Shown one piece after another: positions 52,139-60,088 of a stretch of DNA of 64,000 nt. The stretch spans positions 62,001 to 126,000 of the forward strand of contig JAUXUQ010000007.1 of NCBI GenBank assembly GCA_030680605.1, read 5' to 3'. Both the position numbers and the translations under genes were made by a program. The notes under the pieces were generated by a model. That model worked only from the letters and a program-made list of their open reading frames with translations. It did no database searches and was not told the origin of the DNA. The number at the start of each line of letters is the position of its first letter. Position 1 is the first letter of the stretch. This DNA comes from Gammaproteobacteria bacterium. GTDB taxonomy: Bacteria; Pseudomonadota; Gammaproteobacteria; SURF-13.

Positions 52139-53952
52139 AAGTCATACGGCGTATCGCGACCAGCCCCTCCCTGCTGCCGGATCATCTGCACCCGGTACTG
52201 AAGCGCATTTATGCCACACGTGGCATCAACTCCGCACAGGAGCTCGACTATGCGCTTGCACATCTGCACAGCCCTGCGGCATTCGCGTCCACGCAGCCGT
52301 TATTGGGCGAGTCCGGCACTGGCCCAGGCGGCATGGAGCATGCCGTCGCGCTGCTGGCTGCTGCGCTGGCCGACAACAAGCGTATTGTCATCGTTGCCGA
52401 TTTTGACGCTGACGGCGCCACCAGTTGTGCGTTCGCGATACGGGCTTTGCGTCTCATGGGCGCGCAGGATGTACGCTATGTAGTACCTGACCGTTTCAAA
52501 TACGGCTACGGCCTCACTCCTGAAATTGTGATGGCTACAGCACCCATGGCGGCCGATCTGCTCATCACCGTCGATAACGGCATCTCCAGCATCGAAGGTG
52601 TGCGCACGGCCAGACAGCTTGGCCTGCAGGTCGTCATCACCGATCACCACCTGCCCGGCGCAGAACTGCCCGCGGCTGACGCCATCGTCAACCCCAACCT
52701 GCCAGAAGAGGATTTTCCGCCGCACAAGGATGTGCCAGTGTCGCGGGAGGCAGGACGCCGGGAGCGACCGAGCAAGCACCTTGCGGGCGTCGGCGTGATT
52801 TTTTATGTGATGCTGGCGCTGCGCGCGCACTTGCGCACGACACACTGGTTCCATGAAAAAAATATACCAGACCCCAATCTTGCGCAACTGCTCGATCTGG
52901 TCGCGCTCGGTACCGTCGCGGACGTCGTCCCCCTCGATCACAATAACCGCATACTGGTTGCACAGGGCCTGCAGCGCATTCGCAGTGGCCGCTGCATTGC
53001 CGGCATTCGGGCACTGCTCACCGTGGCAGGGAAGAATGTGGAACGTATCTGCGCCTCCGATCTCGCATTTTCCGCCGCGCCGCGCCTTAACGCCGCAGGC
53101 AGGCTGGAGGACATGGCGCTCGGCATTGAATGCCTGTTGTGCGATGACTACACAGCCGCGCTGGATATGGCCCAGCGTCTCGACACACTCAACCGCGAAC
53201 GCCGCAGCATCGAAAGCGAGATGCAGGAGCAGGCCTTAAGTGCGCTCAAATCGATGCGCCTGGATACTGAAGCCGCATTACCGCATGGGCTTTGTCTGTT
53301 TGATCCCGACTGGCACCAGGGTGTTATTGGCATCCTCGCAGCACGCATCAAGGAGCGCACACACCGGCCGGTCATCGCCTTTGCCCCGGCCAGTGAACAC
53401 GATATCAAGGGTTCGGCACGCTCTGTGCCGGGGCTGCATATCCGCGATGTGCTGGACAGCGTGGCGGCACGGCACCCGGGGCTGCTCACCAAATTTGGCG
53501 GCCATGCCATGGCTGCCGGGCTGAGCCTGCGGCGCGCCGATTTTGAAACCTTCAGCGCAGCCTTCGATGCCGAAGTACGCCGCCACCTTTCCGCAGACGC
53601 GCTACAGGGCAGCGTCCAGAGTGACGGTGAGCTGTCTGCGGATGAGCTGCGGCTGGAAGTCGCCGAGATGCTGCGCAATGCCGACCCCTGGGGTCAGGGC
53701 TTCCCGGAGCCCTTGTTTGATGGTGAGTTTGAAATACTCAACCAGCGCAGGCTGGGGGGAAAGCATCTCAAGCTGAGTGTACGGCACCCGCAGGGTCAAC
53801 AACCCCTGGACGCCATCGCCTTCAATATTGCGGAGGATGATCGCCTGAGACTTGAAAACAGCACGCGCGCGCACCTGGTCTACAAGCTGGATGTAAATGA
53901 CTACCGTGGACAGCGCAGCCTGCAGCTCATTATTGAGCATGCCGTGGATTGA
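52135..53952 (+). CDS. recJ: Single-stranded-DNA-specific exonuclease RecJ
   Basis: A 605-residue DHH-family 5'-3' exonuclease used in recombination and mismatch repair. The DHH phosphoesterase motifs are ADFDADGATSCAFA, VDNGISS and ITDHHLPG, followed by SAAPRLNAAGRLEDM and the DHHA1 part GHAMAAGLSL. An insertion of charged residues (HKDVPVSREAGRRERPSKH) makes it slightly longer than E. coli RecJ. The ATG at 52135 overlaps the previous stop. Confidence 0.96.
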   Translation: MKVIRRIATSPSLLPDHLHPVLKRIYATRGINSAQELDYALAHLHSPAAFASTQPLLGESGTGPGGMEHAVALLAAALADNKRIVIVADFDADGATSCAFAIRALRLMGAQDVRYVVPDRFKYGYGLTPEIVMATAPMAADLLITVDNGISSIEGVRTARQLGLQVVITDHHLPGAELPAADAIVNPNLPEEDFPPHKDVPVSREAGRRERPSKHLAGVGVIFYVMLALRAHLRTTHWFHEKNIPDPNLAQLLDLVALGTVADVVPLDHNNRILVAQGLQRIRSGRCIAGIRALLTVAGKNVERICASDLAFSAAPRLNAAGRLEDMALGIECLLCDDYTAALDMAQRLDTLNRERRSIESEMQEQALSALKSMRLDTEAALPHGLCLFDPDWHQGVIGILAARIKERTHRPVIAFAPASEHDIKGSARSVPGLHIRDVLDSVAARHPGLLTKFGGHAMAAGLSLRRADFETFSAAFDAEVRRHLSADALQGSVQSDGELSADELRLEVAEMLRNADPWGQGFPEPLFDGEFEILNQRRLGGKHLKLSVRHPQGQQPLDAIAFNIAEDDRLRLENSTRAHLVYKLDVNDYRGQRSLQLIIEHAVD

Positions 53953-54013
53953 TAATGGATTATCGAAGTCGCCTGGTCGGGAACCAAAGTGGTGCGAACA
54001 ACAGCGGAAAGCT

Positions 54014-54949
54014 CTAGAAGATTTCGTGCAGGGCGAGGGTAGTGTACGTCGCTGCCAGATTCTTCTGCCCCTGCACGGCCAGTGCATTTGTTGCTGCCAC
54101 CTTCTCGATCCAGCCCTTGATGCGGTTGGAGTCTGAAACGATGGCGCTTCGCCCTGCGGCATCCAACAGGACAATGACCAGCGGGCGGTCGGCGATGCGC
54201 GCCTGCATGGCGACGCAATGCCCGGCTGGTATGATATAGCCGGTTTTGCTGAGGCCAATCTCCCAGCTGTCATTACGCACCAGTGGATTTGAATTACGGT
54301 ATTTGAGGACACTCTTCTGACGTACCTCATAACTCTCCGTGGTGGTGATCTCACGTATCTGCGGGTATGCCAGACTGGCACTCACCAGATTCACCAGCTC
54401 CTCTGCTGTCGAGGTATTCTCGCTGTTCAGCCCGGTGGCATCGACAAAGCGCGTGTTTTGCATGCCCAGCAGTGCCGCCTTGGCGTTCATCGCGGCATAG
54501 AAGGCCCGGCTGCCCTTGGGGTAGCTGCGCGCCAGCGCGGAGGAGGCACGATTTTCGGACGACATCAGGGCAAGCTGCAGCAGTTCACGTCGCGTATGTA
54601 CGGTGCCTACGCGCAGCCGGGAATGGGAGTTGCGCAGTGTATCAATGTCACTTTCGGTAATGCGGATTTTTTCGCCCATCGGCAGCCCGGCATCAAGCGT
54701 AACCATGGCGGTCATCAACTTGGTAATCGAGGCGATGGGGCGTTTGACATCGGCATTCTTTGCATACAGCACCTGACTGCTGTCGAGATCGACCACCATA
54801 ACGCTATCTGAAGACAGGCTGGGCGCATCATTGGCTATGGAGCGCACCTCAGTACCGGCGCTGTAGGCCCACCCCGGCAGGGCCACTGCAGCACAGATAC
54901 ACCCTGTCTTGAGCAGCCGCAGGATACGTACCGTGGTCTTGTTATGCAT
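54014..54949 (-). CDS. pbpG: D-alanyl-D-alanine endopeptidase, PBP7 type
   Basis: A 311-residue low-molecular-mass penicillin-binding protein that cuts peptide cross-links in murein. Signal peptide at residues 1-32 (GCICAAVALPGWAYSA), then the three active-site motifs SITK, SEN and KTG. It has the short S11 form without a C-terminal membrane anchor, like PbpG. The ATG at 54949 has a G-rich site upstream; an in-frame start at 54997 is less likely. It is convergent with recJ. Confidence 0.92.
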   Translation of the reverse strand: MHNKTTVRILRLLKTGCICAAVALPGWAYSAGTEVRSIANDAPSLSSDSVMVVDLDSSQVLYAKNADVKRPIASITKLMTAMVTLDAGLPMGEKIRITESDIDTLRNSHSRLRVGTVHTRRELLQLALMSSENRASSALARSYPKGSRAFYAAMNAKAALLGMQNTRFVDATGLNSENTSTAEELVNLVSASLAYPQIREITTTESYEVRQKSVLKYRNSNPLVRNDSWEIGLSKTGYIIPAGHCVAMQARIADRPLVIVLLDAAGRSAIVSDSNRIKGWIEKVAATNALAVQGQKNLAATYTTLALHEIF

Positions 54950-55037
54950 GGTTGCAGCCCCCGCCAAGCTCATATGTTTTTCACAATACCCTAACAACTG
55001 GCTGAATACAATGCACTAAAGATACAAAATTGTTGCC

Positions 55038-55346
55038 TCAGCCGTAGTGGCAGACATAATCGAGCAGTTGATCCACCTCAATCTCGAAGTGCGAGTTGGC
55101 CGGCACATAAAAACTTGCTCCGGCCTGGTAGTCATCCCAGCCCTGCTTGTCGGCCAGCTTGACGCGGCAATGGCCCTGCGTGATTTCCATCTGCTCCGGC
55201 ACCTGGGTGGAAAACCGGTAGCTGCCCGGCAGTATCACGCCCAGCGTCTTCATCTCGCCATCGGCGGTGATGATAGAGCGGCTCGTGACCTTGCCGTCAA
55301 AATAGACGTTGGCCTTCCTGTGGATTTCTGCGTTCTTGAAGCTCAC
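55038..55346 (-). CDS. ppnP: Pyrimidine/purine nucleoside phosphorylase PpnP
   Basis: A 102-residue cupin of the former DUF1255/YaiE family, a broad-specificity nucleoside phosphorylase. It shows the family start [38 protein letters not shown] and [12 protein letters not shown]. It begins with GTG overlapping the argG stop (GTGA at 55343-55346), with GAGGGA upstream in argG. Coupling to argG is unusual but the reason is not visible. Confidence 0.95.
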   Translation of the reverse strand: MSFKNAEIHRKANVYFDGKVTSRSIITADGEMKTLGVILPGSYRFSTQVPEQMEITQGHCRVKLADKQGWDDYQAGASFYVPANSHFEIEVDQLLDYVCHYG

Positions 55347-56560
55347 TTCCCATCCCTCAGACGGCGCGCAATACGCATGCGCAACGCGTTCAGCTTGATA
55401 AAGCCTCCTGCATCGGCCTGATTATAAGCACCGGCATCCTCCTCGAAGGTGGCGATGCCGGGATCAAACAGGCTGTCGGTAGCGGATTTCCGGCCAACAG
55501 CGCTGACACTGCCCTTGTAGAGCTTCATGCGCACCACACCGTTGACGGTCGCCTGTGAGGCATCGATCATCTGCTGCAGCAGCACACGCTCGGGGCTCCA
55601 CCAGTAGCCATTGTAGATCAGGCTGGCATAGCGCGGCATCATCTCGTCCTTGAGGTGGGCGACCTCGCGATCCAGGGTGATGGACTCAATGGCGCGATGC
55701 GCCTTGAGCATGATGGTGCCACCCGGAGTTTCATAGCAGCCCCGCGACTTCATGCCGACGTAGCGGTTCTCAACCACATCCAGCCTGCCGATGCCGTTCT
55801 CGCCACCGATGCGGTTCAGCGTCTCCAGCACCTTGGCCGGCGTCATCGCTACACCATCAATAGCGGCAATATCACCCTTGGCATAAGTCATCTCAAGATA
55901 CGTCGGCTTGTCGGGCGCCTTTTCCGGCGCCACCGTCCAGCGCCACATGCCCTCTTCCGCCTCCGTCCATGGATCCTCCAGTATGTCGCCTTCATAGGAG
56001 ATGTGCAGCAGGTTGGCATCCATCGAATACGGCGATTTTTTGCCGCGCTTCATCTCGACCGGAATGGCATGCTGCTCGGCATAGGCCAGCAGCTTCTCAC
56101 GCGAGGTCAGATCCCACTCGCGCCACGGTGCAATAACATGCACATCGGGCTTGAGCGCGTAATAACCCAGCTCAAACCGTACCTGGTCATTGCCCTTGCC
56201 CGTCGCGCCGTGTGACACTGCGTCAGCGCCGGTTTCATTGGCAATCTCGATCTGGCGTTTGGCGATCAACGGCCGTGCGATGGAGGTGCCCAGCAGATAC
56301 TCACCCTCATAGATCGCATTGGCGCGAAACATGGGAAACACGAAGTCGCGCGCGAACTCCTCGCGCAAGTCGTCGATATATATTTCCTTCACCCCTGCGC
56401 TCTTGGCCTTGGCACGCGCTGGCTCGACCTCTTCGCCCTGCCCGATGTCGGCGGTGAAGGTCACTACCTCACAGCGGTAATTCTCCTGTAGCCATTTGAG
56501 GATAACGGAAGTATCAAGCCCCCCGGAGTAGGCGAGCACAACTTTTTTAATTTCAGACAT
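55343..56560 (-). CDS. argG: Argininosuccinate synthase
   Basis: A 405-residue enzyme that joins citrulline and aspartate with ATP in arginine synthesis. The ATP loop [15 protein letters not shown] is at the N terminus, followed by [38 protein letters not shown] and GLNRIG-type region [21 protein letters not shown]. Length and start are standard. It overlaps ppnP by four bases, and the upstream gap carries repeat elements. Confidence 0.97.
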   Translation of the reverse strand: MSEIKKVVLAYSGGLDTSVILKWLQENYRCEVVTFTADIGQGEEVEPARAKAKSAGVKEIYIDDLREEFARDFVFPMFRANAIYEGEYLLGTSIARPLIAKRQIEIANETGADAVSHGATGKGNDQVRFELGYYALKPDVHVIAPWREWDLTSREKLLAYAEQHAIPVEMKRGKKSPYSMDANLLHISYEGDILEDPWTEAEEGMWRWTVAPEKAPDKPTYLEMTYAKGDIAAIDGVAMTPAKVLETLNRIGGENGIGRLDVVENRYVGMKSRGCYETPGGTIMLKAHRAIESITLDREVAHLKDEMMPRYASLIYNGYWWSPERVLLQQMIDASQATVNGVVRMKLYKGSVSAVGRKSATDSLFDPGIATFEEDAGAYNQADAGGFIKLNALRMRIARRLRDGK

Positions 56561-56573
56561 TTAAACTCCAAAT

Positions 56574-56646
56574 GTAGGGCGGGTTAGCGTAGCGTAATCC
56601 GCCAGCGATTGATGGGTTACGGCGCTACGCGCCTCACCCACCCTGC
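56574..56646. repeat. REP-like paired palindromes upstream of argG
   Basis: Two imperfect palindromes lie back to back: GGCGGGTTAGCGTAGCG followed by TAATCCGCC, then GGGTTACGGCGCTACGCGCC followed by TCACCC. The second resembles the first in inverse orientation. This layout matches the dispersed GGGTTA/CACCC repeats common between genes of many proteobacteria (REP/BIME-like). It lies between the argG start and the inverted-repeat element at 56655. Confidence 0.65.
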
Positions 56647-56654
56647 TCGCCTAC

Positions 56655-56808
56655 AATCCAACGCAAAGACGCCAAGGCGCAAACACAGAGAACGCAAGCA
56701 ATTATTGACAAGATACCACGTCATCTTACGGTAACTCAGCATCGCACATGAAACTTTGGTTCTTAACCTACATTAATACTTTGCGTCTTGGCGTCTTCGC
56801 GTTGGATT
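56655..56808. repeat. 154-base element with 29-base terminal inverted repeats (MITE-like)
   Basis: The left end 56655-56683 (AATCCAACGCAAAGACGCC and onward) and the right end 56780-56808 are inverted repeats matching at 27 of 29 bases, around a 96-base AT-richer core without a gene. The right end stops three bases before the stop codon of the E2-E3 gene. It looks like a small non-autonomous mobile element or dispersed repeat; no transposase is nearby and no target duplication is obvious. Confidence 0.7.
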
Positions 56809-56811
56809 TTT

Positions 56812-59800
56812 CTATTTCGCAGTTGCCACCGCGGCCGTACGCCTCAGGCGCGATAACAAGCGCCTTGCCATGTCGCCGAACAGTTCGGTTTGCGTGGGAT
56901 GCGGATGAATCGCGTGCGCCACCTGTTCCAGCGTCATGTCGCCCGCCACCATCATCACCGCTTCGCCAATTAACGTATCGGCGTGGTCGGCGAGAAAATG
57001 TACGCCGATGATGCGGTGTGTCTTCTTGTCCGCGACCAGCTTGATCAGGCCCAGCGTCTCATTGGTGATCATGGCCTTGGCATCGATACTCATGGGTACC
57101 TTAACTTCGACTGCGTCGATATTTTTGGCCTTGGCCTGCTCCACTGACAGGCCGACAAACGCGGCCTGAGGACGGGTGAAGATCACTCCGCAATCCTTGT
57201 CCTGCTGGTACTGTGCCGCATCTTCACCGACGATGTTCGCCGCCGCCACCCGTCCCTGCGTGCCTGCAGTGTGAGCGAGCATGTAACCGCCAACCACGTC
57301 ACCCACTGCGAAGATGTGCGGCACACTGGTACGACCGCGCGTATCGGCCTTGATGACGCCCTTCTCCACAACGACACCAGCCTGCTCCAGCTTGAGCGGT
57401 TCCAGCAGCGGGCGTTTGCCGGTGGCCATCAACACGTAGTCGCAGGCCAGCGTGTGGACTTTATCATCTGCATCGGTGAAGCCCAGCTTCATTGCGCCGG
57501 GCTTACCCTTGATGTCTTGCACCTTGGCGGAGACCTGTACCGTGAGATGCGGATCCTTGCTCAGAATCTCGGCGAGATTTTTGGCGATTTCCGGTTCGAC
57601 CTCGGCCAACAGGCGCGGCTGCCCTTCGAGCAGTGTGACCTGTGTGCCGAAATCCTGAAAAATCTGCGCCATCTCGACACCAATGGCGCCGCCGCCAACG
57701 ATGGCCAGTTTTTTCGGCGCCTGCTTCAACGTCCACACCGTGTCGGAGGTCAGCACACCCCCATTTTCAAGGCCTGCATCCGCGCCGGGTATCGGCGGCA
57801 CAAACGGCGGTGCGCCAGCGGCGATCACCGCGCAGCCGAAGGTGATGCGTTCGCCCCTGGATCCGTCGCCCTGCGGCGTGCGCGGGTGCGGGTCACTGCT
57901 GTTGGCCGAGGTATCGACAAACAGACGGTGGTCAGTTTCAAAACTGGCAAAACCCTGAATGAGCTTGACCTTGACCCCGGTGTCGGTCTTTTTTGCCATC
58001 TCGCCACGGGTTTCCAGGATGCTACGCCGGGTTTTTTCCAGCTCGGCGAAATTCAGTTTGCCACCGGTGGTGCCCTCCACACCGAGGTGCGTGTCGTGGG
58101 CACGGTCGCGCAGGCGATCCGCTGCCGCACGCCAGGCCTTGGACGGAATACAGCCGCGCCACAGGCATTCGCCGCCGGGCAACGGTGCATCATTGATCAT
58201 GGCGACCTTGATGCCATGCTCCGCCAGCTCGCGGGCACAGTCTTCGCCACCCGGTCCGCCGCCGATAACAACCACGTCATAATCCCATTTACCTTCAGGT
58301 ATTGCAGGGCCCAGTGCTCCCATCCAGGTCTCCGGTTGTTCGATATGGCTTTTCAGGGTATTGAGAAACAGCGCCACTTCGGCCCCACTCACCACACGAT
58401 GATCGGCGGTAATGGTAAGCGGCATGCCTTGTTCCTGCGTGGTGGCAATGGCCAGGATAGCGGCCGTGCCGGGGGTGGGTATGGCGTCGAAATAGCTCAC
58501 ACCCAGCATGCCCATGTTGGAGATCATGAAGGTGGGGTTGGCATATTCTTCCGGCTTCAGGCGCCGCACACGCGCCCGTTCGACCAGATCCTTCCATGCC
58601 GTATTTAATTCATCAAGATTACGCGACTCGCAGTGCCGCAACACCGGCACTACCAGACCACCACCCTCGGCCGAAACCGCGATGCCGATATCGACATCGT
58701 CACGCTCGACCAGCTTGTCCACCGGCTGATAGGCCCAGTTGATAGTCGGGTGCTTCTTGATCGCTTCGGCACAGGCCTTGGCAATCAATACGGTCAGCGA
58801 CACCCCTTTACGCTTGGCCGCCTTGGCCAACTGCTCCGGACGGGCATTGACCGTCACATGGAAGGTTGGCATGGTCAGTGCCGCCGTCATGGAATGGCTT
58901 ACCGCGCGCTCCATCGCCGTCATCGCGCGACCGTGCCCCGGCACCTGCACCTCGGGCATGGTATGGGCGGGAATATGCTGGGCCACTTCGCTCGGGCGCT
59001 CCAGCGGCTGGGCGCGCCGAATATCTTGCGCGGTAATGACGCCCTCCGGGCCGGTGCCCTTGAGCGTGTTCAGATTCACATGCAGCTCAGCGGCAAGCTT
59101 GCGCGCCTGCGGCGTAGCCTGCTTGTTATCAGGCCGGGGCGCGTGCGCTGCCGCCTCCGCACCCATCGCCGGTGCCCTGTGCCCAGGCGCGGGATGGGCC
59201 TCGGCCAAACGGTGGCGCTGTTCCTGTGCCGAGGGGCTGGTCACATTATCCACCGCGCCCTTGCCGACCACGGCGAGATTGCTGCGCACCACCTCATCCG
59301 CCTTATCCACCAGATAGGCCAGCGCGCCGCCAACCGCCACCACACTGTCTACGGGCGCAACCGGGCCAGACAGAAATCCGGCACGGAACACCTCAACATC
59401 CATAATCGCCTTGTCGGTCTCGACCTGGGCCACCACAGCGCCACGCTCAATCCTGTCGCCGGGCTGCATGCTCCAACCCACCACCACACCCTCAGTCATG
59501 GTGTCGGAGAGCTGTGGCATCTTGATCACATGCGTTGCGGCCACCGGGGCATCCGTCTTGGCGGGTTGCCCCGCTGCCGGCGGCTTACTGGCGGGCGGCT
59601 CTGCATCAGGCGTTGACGCAGCAGGTGTTGACGCAGCAGGTGTTGACGCGGCAGCTGCGGGCGCGGGTTGCGGTACTGCGGCGCTGTCGGGCTGCACCTC
59701 GGCGGCGGTAGCGGCCAGATAGGCAATCACCGCACCCACCGCCACCACACTGTCCGGAGCGGCACGCGGGCCAGACAGAAATCCATCCCGAAACACTTCC

Positions 59801-59949
59801 ACATCCATGATGGCCTTGTCGGTTTCCACCGTCGCCACCACGTCGTTGCGTTTGACCTTGTCGCCGATATTCTTCTCCCAGCTCACCACGACACCTTCAG
59901 TCATGGTGTCGGAAAGCTGGGGCATTTTTATTGGGTAGGATTCAGACAT
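56812..59949 (-). CDS. Pyruvate dehydrogenase E2-E3 fusion (lipoyl-lipoyl-PSBD-acetyltransferase-dihydrolipoamide dehydrogenase)
   Basis: A 1045-residue protein with the whole E2 and E3 of a 2-oxoacid dehydrogenase complex. Lipoyl domains lie at about 3-78 and 138-215, each with the TDKAIMDVEVF lysine motif (about residues 45 and 180), separated by an Ala/Pro/Ser linker with AASTPAASTPAASTP repeats. A subunit-binding domain (about 275-312, ATPQARKLAAELHVN) and the acetyltransferase (about 335-545) follow. Its HxxxDG motif reads HRVVSG, with Ser for Asp. From about 553 a full dihydrolipoamide dehydrogenase begins (DYDVVVIGGGPGG), with redox pair CLWRGC (about 593) and the C-terminal HPHPTQTE. 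It lies 139 bases after the fused E1 gene on the same strand. Plastid and cyanobacterial E2 also lack the aspartate, so activity may be retained. Confidence 0.95.
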   Translation of the reverse strand: MSESYPIKMPQLSDTMTEGVVVSWEKNIGDKVKRNDVVATVETDKAIMDVEVFRDGFLSGPRAAPDSVVAVGAVIAYLAATAAEVQPDSAAVPQPAPAAAASTPAASTPAASTPDAEPPASKPPAAGQPAKTDAPVAATHVIKMPQLSDTMTEGVVVGWSMQPGDRIERGAVVAQVETDKAIMDVEVFRAGFLSGPVAPVDSVVAVGGALAYLVDKADEVVRSNLAVVGKGAVDNVTSPSAQEQRHRLAEAHPAPGHRAPAMGAEAAAHAPRPDNKQATPQARKLAAELHVNLNTLKGTGPEGVITAQDIRRAQPLERPSEVAQHIPAHTMPEVQVPGHGRAMTAMERAVSHSMTAALTMPTFHVTVNARPEQLAKAAKRKGVSLTVLIAKACAEAIKKHPTINWAYQPVDKLVERDDVDIGIAVSAEGGGLVVPVLRHCESRNLDELNTAWKDLVERARVRRLKPEEYANPTFMISNMGMLGVSYFDAIPTPGTAAILAIATTQEQGMPLTITADHRVVSGAEVALFLNTLKSHIEQPETWMGALGPAIPEGKWDYDVVVIGGGPGGEDCARELAEHGIKVAMINDAPLPGGECLWRGCIPSKAWRAAADRLRDRAHDTHLGVEGTTGGKLNFAELEKTRRSILETRGEMAKKTDTGVKVKLIQGFASFETDHRLFVDTSANSSDPHPRTPQGDGSRGERITFGCAVIAAGAPPFVPPIPGADAGLENGGVLTSDTVWTLKQAPKKLAIVGGGAIGVEMAQIFQDFGTQVTLLEGQPRLLAEVEPEIAKNLAEILSKDPHLTVQVSAKVQDIKGKPGAMKLGFTDADDKVHTLACDYVLMATGKRPLLEPLKLEQAGVVVEKGVIKADTRGRTSVPHIFAVGDVVGGYMLAHTAGTQGRVAAANIVGEDAAQYQQDKDCGVIFTRPQAAFVGLSVEQAKAKNIDAVEVKVPMSIDAKAMITNETLGLIKLVADKKTHRIIGVHFLADHADTLIGEAVMMVAGDMTLEQVAHAIHPHPTQTELFGDMARRLLSRLRRTAAVATAK

Positions 59950-59991
59950 GGGCGGTAATTTAAAGCCTTTTTAGTTGAGGCACCCCAAATA

Positions 59992-60022
59992 AAGGAACCT
60001 CTGATGTATTCAGAGGTTCCTT
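59992..60022 (-). terminator. 13-bp hairpin with T-rich tail between E1 and E2-E3 genes
   Basis: AAGGAACCTCTGA, a five-base loop and the exact complement form a perfect stem, followed on the minus strand by TATTT. It resembles a weak intrinsic terminator or attenuator inside the operon. Two further hairpins lie upstream of it in the same spacer: GGTGCA/TGCACC (60025-60040) and CCCTCCC/GGGAGGG (60054-60073). Confidence 0.65.
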
Positions 60023-60088
60023 GTGGTGCATGGATGCACCGCCATTCATCAACCCCTCCCCAAACAGGGAGGGATATCTATTCACTCC

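Noticed and set aside
57271-58608. A 445-codon plus-strand open frame inside the E2-E3 gene
   Set aside because: Antisense shadow; the product is rich in His and Arg with no recognisable domain.
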